IMG/VR virus record: IMGVR_UViG_3300038701_001358
Location: 1-43,433 of that record
DNA: 43,433 nucleotides
Source of the DNA: a virus
Strand: one strand, 5' to 3'
The notes under the pieces were generated by a model that saw only the letters and a list, made by a program, of their open reading frames with translations, did no database searches and was not told where the DNA came from. Both the position numbers and the translations under genes were made by a program. This document shows positions 21,789-31,038 of this stretch, one piece after another (within the stretch, counting starts at the first letter, position 1; each line of letters begins with the position of its first letter).

Positions 21789-23990
21789 ATGCCGCCTTTT
21801 GTCACTCGCCGAACGTTTGTCCCCTCTGTCGAGCAGCTCACGAGCATCGAGCAGATCGCTATCGTGGACCAAGCGCCCACCACCCCGGCCACGGGGGTGG
21901 GAACTGGCGCAATCCTGTGCGTTGGCGAGTATGAGGATGGGCCCTTTGCCATGCCTCGCGAGGTCTTCGGGGAGGATGACCTTGCGTCTCAGTTCGGTGG
22001 CTTTGGGTATACCTACGGGTCTCTGGTGCATCAGAACCCGTCGGCCCGTCGGCGTGCGCAGGAGCTTTGGAATGGCAACGCATATCTGAAGCTCAAGAAC
22101 CTGCGTCCGCGTCGCCTCATGGTCACGCGAGTGGACACCAGCGTGGGCAACCTGATTGGCGGCCTTCGCGCGACGGTGCGAAGCGCTCCGGGGCCTTGGC
22201 GCTTGGACACGACCGACCAGCTTGACGTGTCCTTTGATGGCGGCGGCGCGGTCAGCCTTCCCGTTCTCGCGGCAGGCGTTGCTCAACTCAACGGGTCTGG
22301 CGCGAGCTTCCCGGTCGCGCTTGCTGGGCAGATCGTTGGCGTCCGCATCGACAACGGCGCCGAGGTCAACGTTCAGTTGCCGATTGGCTCCACGAGCCTC
22401 GCCGATGTCATTACGACGTTCAACAACGCGCTTGGATATACGGCGGCGAGCGATAACGGCGGCCAGCTTCGTATCAGCGGTATTCAGCAGGGCACCGGAG
22501 GCCGGGTTGTTCTTCGGCAGGTATTTGGCAACTCGTTGGTTGCGCTGGGCTTCACCATCGACGGTGCGGGCGAATCGTCGGCAAGCGGCACGGGTGATGT
22601 CGCCGATATCGATGCCGTAACTGCGACTGAGGCGAATGCTGCGTGGAGCGGCACCATTTTGGGCGCCGGTGGCATTTCCGTAGTCACCGACGATGGGCGC
22701 CTTGCGATTGGGTCGACCACCACCATTCAGGTTTCCGCAGGGAACTTCCAGCAGGTCATGGGCTTCGGCACTGACCAGGCGACACGAGCCGCTCAGACGG
22801 CATTCAGCATTCCTGCGGGAACGCGAGTCACTGCGAACAGCATCGACTTTGTCACGATGCAGACGGTGAATATCCCGGTGGGTGGCGGCACTGACGCGCT
22901 CATCCTTCCGGTGAGGCATGCCTTTGACGATGGCTCTGGCGCGGCTGTGGCGGCGAACACGACGGCCACGTTTGTTGACCAGCCTCTCCAGATTCTTCTT
23001 GGCGCCGTGGATGCCAACGGCCTCACGGCCGCGCTGACCGAGCCTCAGATGGACGCGCGGTACGAGGCGGCATTTGACTCGACGCTGGATATCAACAGCG
23101 TGGCTCGCGATGCTAACTTCACGCTCTCGGCGCGCCGAACCGCTGCGACCATGCGAGCGGGTCGGTCCAATGCGATTCGAGCAAGCGAGAACGGTCTGCG
23201 TGGTCGCGTTTTCCATGGTCGCGCATCGTTCGGCATCAGCCCGTCCGACGCGATCACGGACGTCAACCTGTACCGCTCTGACCGAGTGTTCTACACGTAC
23301 CCTGGCTGGCAGTCGCAAATCAGCGAAATCGCCACCGTGGGCAACACTGGCGGCCTGGGCTTCAACGATTCGGGCACGATCACGATCGGCGGGGACGGCC
23401 CTCTGGCCTACATCAACTCGGTCCTCAACCCCGAGGAGAACCCTGGCCAGCAGACGGGGCTCCTGACGTTCGTGCAGGCGCTAGAGCCTATCCCGAGCTT
23501 CCAGGCTGCGACTACCTCTCTGGAGGGCCCCATCGCCCTCTACACGCAGTTCAAGTCTGCGGGCATCTGCGCGCCGCGATTCGGGCGTGATGGGCAGGCT
23601 GCGTACCAGTCCGAGGTCACCACGAGCCTTGAGCCTGGCCGTACCACGCAGAAGCGTCGGAAGATGGCGGACTTCATCCAGGATTCGCTCGCGAACCTGA
23701 TGATTCCCTTCTCCAAGAAGCTGGCGACGGATGCGCGTGAGGCGGCTATCACGGCCACCATCAACAGCTTCCTAGTCATTCTCCTTTCGGACAACTTCCC
23801 CGAAAACCAGCGCATCGCTGCATTCGGGGTGAGGAACATCAACGCATCGAACCCGGATTATGGGCGCCTGGGGATCTCGGCGCGCAAGGTCCAAGTGCAG
23901 ATACTGAACAGCCTGGACACGATTCTCCTGGTCACTGAGATCGGCGAAGGCGTGGTCGTGGTCAACGACGCGGCGGCCGCGGCTGCCTGA
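21789..23990 (+). CDS. tail sheath protein
   Basis: A 733-residue contractile sheath subunit. Diagnostic features: the conserved C-terminal core (YTYPGWQSQISE, then the MADFIQDSLANLMIPFSKK helix and IRNINASNP-like VRNINASNPDYGRLGISARKVQVQI) and the N-terminal domain. Between residues ~140 and ~400 it carries added beta domains, including a flagellin-hook IN-like module (QLPIGSTSLADVITTFNNAL, then RVVLRQVFGNSLVALGF), making it longer than typical 450-550-residue sheaths. The stop codon TGA abuts the next -10-like element. Confidence 0.9.
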   Translation: MPPFVTRRTFVPSVEQLTSIEQIAIVDQAPTTPATGVGTGAILCVGEYEDGPFAMPREVFGEDDLASQFGGFGYTYGSLVHQNPSARRRAQELWNGNAYLKLKNLRPRRLMVTRVDTSVGNLIGGLRATVRSAPGPWRLDTTDQLDVSFDGGGAVSLPVLAAGVAQLNGSGASFPVALAGQIVGVRIDNGAEVNVQLPIGSTSLADVITTFNNALGYTAASDNGGQLRISGIQQGTGGRVVLRQVFGNSLVALGFTIDGAGESSASGTGDVADIDAVTATEANAAWSGTILGAGGISVVTDDGRLAIGSTTTIQVSAGNFQQVMGFGTDQATRAAQTAFSIPAGTRVTANSIDFVTMQTVNIPVGGGTDALILPVRHAFDDGSGAAVAANTTATFVDQPLQILLGAVDANGLTAALTEPQMDARYEAAFDSTLDINSVARDANFTLSARRTAATMRAGRSNAIRASENGLRGRVFHGRASFGISPSDAITDVNLYRSDRVFYTYPGWQSQISEIATVGNTGGLGFNDSGTITIGGDGPLAYINSVLNPEENPGQQTGLLTFVQALEPIPSFQAATTSLEGPIALYTQFKSAGICAPRFGRDGQAAYQSEVTTSLEPGRTTQKRRKMADFIQDSLANLMIPFSKKLATDAREAAITATINSFLVILLSDNFPENQRIAAFGVRNINASNPDYGRLGISARKVQVQILNSLDTILLVTEIGEGVVVVNDAAAAAA

Positions 23991-23996
23991 TAGGAT
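23988..23996 (+). promoter_or_regulatory. extended -10 TGATAGGAT overlapping the sheath stop codon
   Basis: The TGn element is the TGA stop of the sheath gene. TAGGAT ends six bases before ATG 24003. Confidence 0.65.
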
Positions 23997-24002
23997 AGAA
24001 GC

Positions 24003-24437
24003 ATGGCACTTCGCATCAAGGGACAGGAAGTCAGCGTGGCGCTTACCACGGCGGCTGGGCTTCAGGACCACATCGTCGACATTCAGTCGGTGGATATCAC
24101 CTTCATGCGTGACATCCTGTCCGAGGGCTACATTGGCCAGGGCACCGAGCAGAAGGACGACATTTTCAACGGGGTTGAAGGGTCGTTCGAGATGCACGCC
24201 CGTGACGGGCGATTCCTCGACGTGGCGCAGACGATCAACGATATCTCTCGCCGACGCTTGCCGGGTGAGCAGATTGAGATTGCCTGCACATACAACTTTC
24301 CGCAGCTTGGCAGCCGGCGCATCATCGTGCCCGACTGCAAGTTCGGTGAGATCCCGATTTCGACCGGGGGCCGCAGCGATTACGTGATGACCACGTTCAA
24401 CTTCGCTGCGGATGACGCGCGCATCGTGTCTGTCTAA
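24003..24437 (+). CDS. tail tube protein
   Basis: A 144-residue protein directly after the sheath, the expected size and place for a contractile-phage tube subunit (gp19/XkdM/Hcp fold). A beta-rich pattern with an early strand (QEVSVALTTA), DIFNGVEGSFEMH, a helix (DVAQTINDISRRR) and a final strand ending TTFNFAADDARIV agrees with that fold. Leaderless-type start. Confidence 0.85.
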   Translation: MALRIKGQEVSVALTTAAGLQDHIVDIQSVDITFMRDILSEGYIGQGTEQKDDIFNGVEGSFEMHARDGRFLDVAQTINDISRRRLPGEQIEIACTYNFPQLGSRRIIVPDCKFGEIPISTGGRSDYVMTTFNFAADDARIVSV

Positions 24438-24460
24438 GACACTTCACCCAGGGAAGAGAC

Positions 24461-24916
24461 ATGATTGAAAAGACTGAGACGCTGATGGCGTCTATGAAGC
24501 CCGTGAGCGGCGAAGAACTGAGCTTTGACCCCCGCGCCTTTGAGGCGATGATGGGCAAGTTTTCCGCGAACGCTTCGGAGGGCGGCCAGCCCAAGAGCAT
24601 GCCCGTTCGCAAGGTGGACGTCATCATTGACGCCCGCATGTGCATTCCCGGCACGTTTGACACGGACATCAAGGTGCGACTTCACAGCCTCACGGCGAAC
24701 GATGAGCTTGCTGAGATGGAAAACGTGAAGGGCGCTGGAAGCCTCGCTCATCGCATGGCCAAGCGCTCGATTCATTCGTGCAATGGTCGCGTGCTCAAGG
24801 ATTACGAGGTGGACATGCTCTGGAACGCCATTGGCTTCGCCGGTCGTGCCGAGCTGGCCAATAAGTTCATGGAGCACTGTACCGGCGCGCTGCCGGTGGG
24901 AAACTCCGAGAACTAG
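24461..24916 (+). CDS. tail assembly chaperone, G-type short product
   Basis: A 151-residue protein behind GGGAAGAGAC. Its length, its place between tube and tape measure, and an in-frame slippery heptamer three codons from the end match the G/GT tail assembly chaperones, which coat the tape measure during tail assembly. The alpha/beta N-terminus (VDVIIDARMCIPGTFD) and a helical C-terminal domain (MAKRSIHSCN, LWNAIGFAGRAELANKFMEH) fit. Most ribosomes would stop at TAG 24914 and give the short form. Confidence 0.85.
   Translation: MIEKTETLMASMKPVSGEELSFDPRAFEAMMGKFSANASEGGQPKSMPVRKVDVIIDARMCIPGTFDTDIKVRLHSLTANDELAEMENVKGAGSLAHRMAKRSIHSCNGRVLKDYEVDMLWNAIGFAGRAELANKFMEHCTGALPVGNSEN
24898..24904 (+). 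other. -1 programmed ribosomal frameshift site (G GGA AAC)
   Basis: The heptamer is in the correct phase of the G-type frame (codons GGA AAC). Slippage to GGG AAA moves reading to the -1 frame, which is open to TAG 25174. The lambda G-T site, GGGAAAG, differs by one base. Confidence 0.85.
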
Positions 24917-25176
24917 GCCCGTATGCGGCGATGTCCGTGCTTCACGCCTTCGTGCATGCGTGGTTCCCCGAGGACCACGAGAGGCGTGAGCGGGACATTT
25001 ACCGGCGAGTGGCATATGCGATGCGCTACTCGAATGGCGGCGTGACGGCTGTCGATGCGCTCGGCATGCCCTTCCGCATGCTAACCAATATCAACGAGTC
25101 ACTAGAGCAGCTCATGCAGGATGAGGCTGATTTGGCGGAACGTGAAGCGCAGAAGGCGCGAGGGCGCCGAAGGTAG
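24904..25176 (+). CDS. tail assembly chaperone T-type extension (-1 frame)
   Basis: After the shift, reading continues LRELGPYAAM and on through a helical, basic domain ending in KARGRRR, making a fused product of about 238 residues (148 from the first frame plus 90). An ATG at 24931 exists but has no ribosome site, so independent translation is unlikely. In lambda, the T domain recruits tube subunits to the tape measure. It stops immediately before the tape measure promoter. Confidence 0.8.
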   Translation, partial: LRELGPYAAMSVLHAFVHAWFPEDHERRERDIYRRVAYAMRYSNGGVTAVDALGMPFRMLTNINESLEQLMQDEADLAEREAQKARGRRR

Positions 25177-25182
25177 TAGACT
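25177..25182 (+). promoter_or_regulatory. -10-like TAGACT, leaderless start of tape measure
   Basis: Begins directly after the TAG stop of the T-type frame and ends six bases before ATG 25189. AGGGG lies in the gap, so an SD-assisted start cannot be excluded. Confidence 0.55.
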
Positions 25183-25188
25183 AGGGGC

Positions 25189-27213
25189 ATGGCTGAGGAG
25201 GTCTACACCGTACGCGCTAGCTTGGACGTCGATGCGGCGCGGGCGAATGCTGGACTCAGCCAGGCTAACCGCAATCTCAACCAGGTTGGCCGCAACGCCA
25301 CAAGTGCCTCATCTGCGCTAAACCGCATGGTGGGGCGCGTTGTGGCGGTGGGCGCGGCTTACGTCGGCGTGAGGACGCTGGCAGCCGGCTTGGGCGCTGT
25401 GGGGCGTGCTGCGCTGGAGACGAACGTGGCCTTGGAGCGCATGGAGTTGCGCATGGGCGGCGTGATCTTCGGCATGAACGAAGTGAACCGGACGCCGATT
25501 TCGTTTGACCAGGCAAGACAGCAGGCCCGTGGACTCGTTCAGGAATTGGAGCGAGTTGCCGTCACCTCTCCGGCCACAGGCTCAGAACTCGCGTCGATTA
25601 GCGCAGGTCTCATTTCATTCCAGCGCCAAGCCGGGATGGCAGACGATGCGATTGCCGGGTTTGCGGCCCAAGCGGCATCCGTTGGGCTCATTGCCGACAT
25701 CCCGCTAGAGCAGGTCGCGTCAGACCTTTCCCGCATGGCTCAGGGCGCCGCTGGCGCGGAACAGCCGTTCTTCAAGTTCCTGCAGGCCCAGGGACTCATT
25801 ACCCAAAGCACTCAGGAGTTCAATCGGCAAAATCCCGCGGAAATCATGGAGCAACTGGCGGGAATCATGGATCGGATTGGCGGCCCCGCTTCTGAGGCGC
25901 TGGCTACCAGTTGGGGCGGACTTACCTCGACCATTCGCGGTCTTGGCGAGGTGTTCTTGCGTACGTTCGGGGGCGCCGCATTCGACGCCGTGAAGAACGC
26001 GCTCAAGACCTCGGCGGACCTTCTCGTCAACAATCAGGATGCCATCAAGGCCTTGATGGAACGCTTCGGGGATCGCGTTGGTCGCGCAATCGTTCCCCTT
26101 CTTGAAGGCGTCGTGAATGCGCTTACGTGGGCGCTAGACAATCTGGACCTCATCGAAGCCAAGATGAACGCGGCGTTTGACACGCTAGCGGGCGCGGCCA
26201 GCGTGCTGTCCGGACTCATGCCGGTCATCGCAAAGACTGCTGCGATGTTCTTGGCGTTCCAGGCCGCCACGAGCGCCGCGGGCACGCTTCAGGGCGTTGC
26301 AGCGGCAGGGATGGCACGTAGGCGCGCGGGAAGCGCCGCAGGCACTGCCGCCACAGTTGCGGGAGGTGCCGCTGGATTTGGTCCCATGCTGGCGGGCCTA
26401 GGCACGGCCATCAGCGGGGGTCTTTCGGGCATTTTTGCGGCGATATCCGCGACCCTTGCACCGCTGATGGTACCCCTTGCTATCTTGGCTGGCCTTGTGA
26501 TTGCCGTCGTTGCGGCGTTCCGCCTGTTTGGGGACACGCTTGGGCCGATGGTCACGCGAACGATGGAGCCGTTTGAGCGCGTCCTAGATGGCCTATTCAG
26601 CATCTTTGAGGGCATCTACGCGGTGCTTGAGCCCATCCTTGGTTTGCTCGGGTCCGTGTTCTTGGGTTTGCTCCTTCCATTGCTCCAGGCGTTCGGTCTC
26701 GTTCTCCAAATCATCCTCGCTCCGTTCCAACTCTTCTTCGGGCTTCTGCGAGAGCTGGCCACCAACGTGCTCAAGCCGTTTATTCAGCAGCTTGGCGGCG
26801 ACCTATTGCCGACGTTCGATGAGCTGTCCACCATCGTCTCCGAAGCGAGCCGAGAGCTTTCGGCGTGGGTCGATAACATGATCGCCGCCTTTGCTAGGTT
26901 CTCGCGGTGGATTGGCAGCCAAATAGGAGCATCAGGCCCCTCGGGTGGCCAAATCATCGATGCGGCCGAGTCAAGAAACGCGGAACTCCAAGAGCGACTT
27001 AGGGCGCTCACTGGAGGGGGTGCTGGCGGCACTCCTGGGGGTCGTCGCCCTGGAGGCGGTCGCGGAACCACCGTCAACATCAACAACCTGAACATCAAGC
27101 AAGAGTTCAGGCAGGCGGACCCGGACGCTGTGTGGGTTCAGATTCGAGACGCTGTCGAGCGTGAGTCTGTGCAGCAAATCCGATCGGGCTTCGTGTCGCC
27201 GCTGTCGAGGTAA
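25189..27213 (+). CDS. tape measure protein
   Basis: A 674-residue protein after the chaperones. The N-terminal 60 residues are heptad-rich (ARANAGLSQANRNLNQVGRN), followed by Gly/Ala helices and hydrophobic segments at about residues 340-365 and 385-445 (for example LAILAGLVIAVVAAF) that could insert in membrane. A Gly-rich linker near 610-630 leads to a short beta tail. Tape measures set tail length; at roughly 0.15 nm per residue this would give a tail of about 100 nm (inference). Confidence 0.9.
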   Translation: MAEEVYTVRASLDVDAARANAGLSQANRNLNQVGRNATSASSALNRMVGRVVAVGAAYVGVRTLAAGLGAVGRAALETNVALERMELRMGGVIFGMNEVNRTPISFDQARQQARGLVQELERVAVTSPATGSELASISAGLISFQRQAGMADDAIAGFAAQAASVGLIADIPLEQVASDLSRMAQGAAGAEQPFFKFLQAQGLITQSTQEFNRQNPAEIMEQLAGIMDRIGGPASEALATSWGGLTSTIRGLGEVFLRTFGGAAFDAVKNALKTSADLLVNNQDAIKALMERFGDRVGRAIVPLLEGVVNALTWALDNLDLIEAKMNAAFDTLAGAASVLSGLMPVIAKTAAMFLAFQAATSAAGTLQGVAAAGMARRRAGSAAGTAATVAGGAAGFGPMLAGLGTAISGGLSGIFAAISATLAPLMVPLAILAGLVIAVVAAFRLFGDTLGPMVTRTMEPFERVLDGLFSIFEGIYAVLEPILGLLGSVFLGLLLPLLQAFGLVLQIILAPFQLFFGLLRELATNVLKPFIQQLGGDLLPTFDELSTIVSEASRELSAWVDNMIAAFARFSRWIGSQIGASGPSGGQIIDAAESRNAELQERLRALTGGGAGGTPGGRRPGGGRGTTVNINNLNIKQEFRQADPDAVWVQIRDAVERESVQQIRSGFVSPLSR

Positions 27214-27216
27214 GTC

Positions 27217-28314
27217 ATGGCTGGCTCCGAGAGATTCACCATCACCGAACTCACCGGCAGCGGACGCACGGTTATCATCCGCAATCGTGCGAATCCGTAT
27301 CGCGGGGTTGGGTGGTCGGGCGAGCAGCACAGCAAGCTCACGTGGTACCCCGGCAACCCGGTTGGGACGCTCCAGGTCTTGGGGCCCCGGGAGCTTCCAA
27401 CGACGCTCAACGGCACATGGAAGAGCCGCTACCTTCCCGGCAACGTCACCCTTCGCGGGTTTGACGACATCCCGAACGGTCGCACGGACACGGAAGGCCT
27501 CATCACGTCGGAAGGCCTACACCTGGTGTTCGAGCGTCTTCGCGTCTCTGGGAACTATCTGGAGGTCCGATGGGGGCCGAACGTGCGCCGGGGCATCCTC
27601 AAGCAGTACGAAGGCCGCTTTATGCGTGCCGAGGACGTCGAATGGTCTGCCACGTTCGAGTGGAACGCTCGCGAAGAGGGCGACCTTGCCGAGGCGCCGC
27701 GCGCTGCCGTCGTTCGCAACCCTCTGACAGACATTCAAGGCTCAGCGGCCGCGCTAGAGATGGCGGCAAGTATGGAGCCGCAGAACCTTTTGCAGGCGGC
27801 GAGAGATCCAATCGAGTCGGGCGTGCGTTCGGTGCGCACCGCGCTTCAGCGGACCAACAACGCTGTGCGTCAGATTCAGAGCACGGCGACCGATCTTGAA
27901 GCGCGTACGGCCCAACTTCGGTCCATCGTGGGCCAGACCGTGGACGCTGCTCGTTCGCTTCGCTCTGGGGCCATTGACCTCCCTTACAGTGAGTTCAGCG
28001 TGTTCAACGACGTGCCGAGCATCTTCAACGTTGAACTGTGGCGGCGCGAGGTCGGTGCGAGCGCTCGGCAGACGCAGGTGGCATCTGTCGATTCGGTGCG
28101 ACGTGTCGAAACTCGCGTGCAGCCTGGTATTCAGCGTGTGGTCATCCTCAACCAGAACGAGACACTTCGCGATGTTGCGCGTCGCGAGTACGGCAATGTA
28201 GATGGTTGGATTGTGATTGCTGACGCCAACGGCCTCACGAGCGCCGTGCAGCCTCCGGGCACACGCTTAGTCATTCCGCGTCAGCCGGCAGGTCAGGCGG
28301 GCGGCCCGCTGTGA
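27217..28314 (+). CDS. baseplate protein with C-terminal LysM domain
   Basis: A 365-residue protein in the slot of T4 gp53 / PBSX XkdP. The N-terminal ~150 residues are beta-rich (FTITELTGSGRTVIIRNR, WYPGNPVGTLQVLG), followed by a helical linker. Residues ~305-350 (VVILNQNETLRDVARREYG, then WIVIADANGLTSA, then PGTRLVIP) form a LysM motif that would bind glycan or stabilise the hub. Start after a 3-base gap from the tape measure. Confidence 0.8.
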   Translation: MAGSERFTITELTGSGRTVIIRNRANPYRGVGWSGEQHSKLTWYPGNPVGTLQVLGPRELPTTLNGTWKSRYLPGNVTLRGFDDIPNGRTDTEGLITSEGLHLVFERLRVSGNYLEVRWGPNVRRGILKQYEGRFMRAEDVEWSATFEWNAREEGDLAEAPRAAVVRNPLTDIQGSAAALEMAASMEPQNLLQAARDPIESGVRSVRTALQRTNNAVRQIQSTATDLEARTAQLRSIVGQTVDAARSLRSGAIDLPYSEFSVFNDVPSIFNVELWRREVGASARQTQVASVDSVRRVETRVQPGIQRVVILNQNETLRDVARREYGNVDGWIVIADANGLTSAVQPPGTRLVIPRQPAGQAGGPL

Positions 28315-30230
28315 GTCAGTTCCGGCCGTCCTCCGTCGTGCGGTTCATCCTGCGCACGGAAGAGTTCACGGATACCGAGGGCCTAGATTCTCGCGTCGAG
28401 GATGTTAACATTGACGCCGAGACGGTCACGGCTGCGCGGCCCCTCGCGGTGTCAGGCGTTACGCCGCCCAATACTCCGGCCGAGCGCATCGAGGGCATCA
28501 ATGAGGCGTTGAGGGACCTTCAGCGGAGGCGTGACGGGCTTAGCGAAGAGGCGTTCCAAGCCGAGCTTGCGGAACTCGTTGGGCAGCTCAACGCCGCTGT
28601 TCGAGGCGAGCCGCTAGAAGAAGAGCCGCCCGAGGCGGTGAGTGGAGCATCCAACGATGGGCTCACCGTGCTGGCCACGATGATTCCTCGAAATGTCTCG
28701 GTGGAGAGGAACGGTCTGACCAGCGCGGACACATGCAGCATCACTCTAGACGCCGAAGACGGTTTCGCGTTTGACCCTCGCGTACTTCGCTCGTGCGCCG
28801 TTGAGGTCGTCGTGTCGATCGTGCCAGAGGACGATTTCGAGGCCGGCGTGGAGCGGCAAGAGCGCCGCGCAGACGGATCTTTGTTGTCCGTGGCGTCTGT
28901 GCAACCCGACGCAAGCGTGTCCGGGTTCTCTCGGTTCGTTGGAGTCGTTGATGATTGGGCGCTCCAGTACAACGAGAACGGAAATGAGGTTCAGTTAGAG
29001 TGCCGAGATATCTCGGCGATACCACGCGACCTTCAGCTTCTGCCTGGGGAAAGCATCGATCTGAGCCTACGCATCGACGAAGGCGTCCGCGATTTCTTGG
29101 AGCGCCATCCGGCCACCCGAGGCATCAACGTCATCTATCGTGGCGATGGCGTGGCGCCGACGCCCACGAGTTTGATCCGAGAGCGGCAGCCTAGGCGCGG
29201 GCGTCGACGTCGGCGCGTGCGGCGTGGCAACCAGAAGATGAGCCGATGGGATCATATCACCGACGTGGTCTTGCAACTCGGCCTCGTCGTCTACATCGAT
29301 GGGTTCGACGTGATCATCAATGATGCGCGCACCCTGTTCTCCCGCGAGGGCGTTCGGAGGATGGTCTACGGCCGTAATCTCTCCGAGTTGTCGTTCTCGC
29401 GTCGCCTCGGTGGCGTGAAGACGCCGACGATTGAGGTACGCAGCCTCGACACGGACATCGGGCGCACGCGGTGGGCTCGCTTTCCGGTGCCAGACGGCGC
29501 GCGTCGCAGCGGCATCCTTGGGGAGACCAATCCAGACCCACCAAGGCGCGCCAACAACGTGACGCCGAGCGGAACCAACCCAACCGAGGAAATCCGAACG
29601 CTCAACGTGAGCGGCATCCGTGACCCGGCGGCGCTTGAGCGGTACGCGGAAAATGCGTTCAACGAGATTGGGCGCCAGGAGATCGAAGGGACGTTCAAGA
29701 CAGACGACGCGTCGAGCTTCCAAGTGCCCCAGCAGGCGGGTGACCTTCTCTCACTGGTTGCTGGTGACCCGGTAGAAATCCTCATCGCGCAGTTTGACCC
29801 TAACGATCGCGTGGGTCCCGAGACGTCGCTTGCCGTGCTCCAGGCGTATTCGCGCGAGCGGCGAGCCGAATACCTCCGCAGCGTGGGGTTTGCCGATGAC
29901 GTGGCAGAGCGCTTTGCGGCGCTCCAGGATGAGGTCGCCTATCAGACCGTATTCCGCGTTGTGGATTCTCGCGTGGAATGGGACATCGACGATGGCCTTT
30001 CGGTCTCGGTGGACTTCCAGAACTACATTACGCTTCGCGAGGAGGCGTCCGCGAGCACCGTCGAGGTCGACGTTGGCGAGATCGAAATCGGTGGCGTGAC
30101 TGCGGAGATTGGAGAGATCGAGGTTTCTCTATCTGGCGAGGGTTTGCCGTCCGTGCCTGAGTCGCCCCCCATCGTCAACGTGGAAGTGGGCATCGGAGAG
30201 ATTGTCGTGAGCGGAGAGCCAGATGCCTAG
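28311..30230 (+). CDS. baseplate hub protein (gp27/gpD-like)
   Basis: A 639-residue protein from GTG 28311 (GTGA overlap). Position after the LysM protein and size fit the XkdQ/gp27/Mu gp44 hub that joins tube to spike. Features: an early domain with Ala/Glu-rich helices, a hub-type beta core (VVVSIVPEDDFEAG, FVGVVDDWALQYNENGNEVQLECRD), a basic RRGRRRRRVRRG loop near residue 300, and the RDPAALERYAENAFNEIGRQEIEG helix that is typical of hub domains. It ends with repeated EIGEIEV-type strands. Confidence 0.75.
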   Translation: MSQFRPSSVVRFILRTEEFTDTEGLDSRVEDVNIDAETVTAARPLAVSGVTPPNTPAERIEGINEALRDLQRRRDGLSEEAFQAELAELVGQLNAAVRGEPLEEEPPEAVSGASNDGLTVLATMIPRNVSVERNGLTSADTCSITLDAEDGFAFDPRVLRSCAVEVVVSIVPEDDFEAGVERQERRADGSLLSVASVQPDASVSGFSRFVGVVDDWALQYNENGNEVQLECRDISAIPRDLQLLPGESIDLSLRIDEGVRDFLERHPATRGINVIYRGDGVAPTPTSLIRERQPRRGRRRRRVRRGNQKMSRWDHITDVVLQLGLVVYIDGFDVIINDARTLFSREGVRRMVYGRNLSELSFSRRLGGVKTPTIEVRSLDTDIGRTRWARFPVPDGARRSGILGETNPDPPRRANNVTPSGTNPTEEIRTLNVSGIRDPAALERYAENAFNEIGRQEIEGTFKTDDASSFQVPQQAGDLLSLVAGDPVEILIAQFDPNDRVGPETSLAVLQAYSRERRAEYLRSVGFADDVAERFAALQDEVAYQTVFRVVDSRVEWDIDDGLSVSVDFQNYITLREEASASTVEVDVGEIEIGGVTAEIGEIEVSLSGEGLPSVPESPPIVNVEVGIGEIVVSGEPDA

Positions 30231-31011
30231 GAATATCGCAGCGGGCGCACGCTACGGCACTCGGCGCCGTGTCGACATGACGCGACTCGCGGACGCCGTT
30301 AGCGGTCCGGGCATCGACACCGATTCGTGGACCAACATGGGCCGCATCGATGACGACCCGGACGCGATGGTGTGGGATGAGCAGCTTGGCTGGCTCGTGG
30401 ACGTGACTTTCGTGGGCGGCAAACTCGACGGGGAGGGCCCCGTCCTCTGCCGATACTCCACGGGCGCAGCCAACCAGGGAGGGCGTCATCGTCCGCCAAG
30501 CGCAAACTGCTATGTGCTGTGTGACATTCCGGGAGACCCAAATGATGACGTCGTCATCGTGGCGGAGGTGCACACGACCACCGACTGCGTGGCTCCGACG
30601 ACCATCAACGGTGATGAGATTGTCGAGCGTGACGCCGAGGAAGGGCAGGTCAGCGCGGCGGAAACGCACATGGCGGTCTTCCCGACGCAGGATGCGGATG
30701 AAGAATGGCGCGAGCGTCGGGTGACGACGTCTGGTCTCCATCGTCTCCATGGCGAGAACATGGAGCTTGGCGTAGCTAATGCCGACCAGCCATACGTACG
30801 CGGCACCAACAAGGCCGACGCAGACGAGGCCATTTGGGATGCGTTCAACGACTTGCTGACGGCCATCAACACGGCGATTACAGCGGCCTCTGCCACCACT
30901 GCAGGCGGCGTGGTGATTGATCCCGTGTCGCTCACAGCGTTTAGCGCCGCCCTTGAGCAGTTTGGGCAGGCTCGCAACACCTACCTATCCTCGCGCATCA
31001 TGGGCGACTAG
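30223..31011 (+). CDS. putative baseplate spike/hub-tip protein
   Basis: A 262-residue protein overlapping the hub gene by 8 bases. After a basic N-terminus, residues 15-150 carry a beta-rich region with a CRYSTG turn and VWDEQLGWLVDVTFVGG, compatible with the OB-fold of gp5/gpV/gp45 spikes. The C-terminus is an Ala/Thr helix that may trimerise. Position supports spike; no metal-binding His-x-His tip is seen. Confidence 0.6.
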   Translation: MPRNIAAGARYGTRRRVDMTRLADAVSGPGIDTDSWTNMGRIDDDPDAMVWDEQLGWLVDVTFVGGKLDGEGPVLCRYSTGAANQGGRHRPPSANCYVLCDIPGDPNDDVVIVAEVHTTTDCVAPTTINGDEIVERDAEEGQVSAAETHMAVFPTQDADEEWRERRVTTSGLHRLHGENMELGVANADQPYVRGTNKADADEAIWDAFNDLLTAINTAITAASATTAGGVVIDPVSLTAFSAALEQFGQARNTYLSSRIMGD

Positions 31012-31020
31012 CGACCCTCA

Positions 31021-31029
31021 TGGTAGAAT
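31021..31029 (+). promoter_or_regulatory. extended -10 TGGTAGAAT
   Basis: TAGAAT is nine bases before ATG 31039, so the leader would be about three bases. TGG precedes the hexamer and no Shine-Dalgarno is present. Confidence 0.55.
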
Positions 31030-31038
31030 GGCAGCGAA

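Noticed and set aside
21729-23318. 529-residue open frame on the minus strand
   Set aside because: It lies wholly opposite the sheath gene; its Arg/Ala composition is that of a GC-rich shadow and it has no family pattern.
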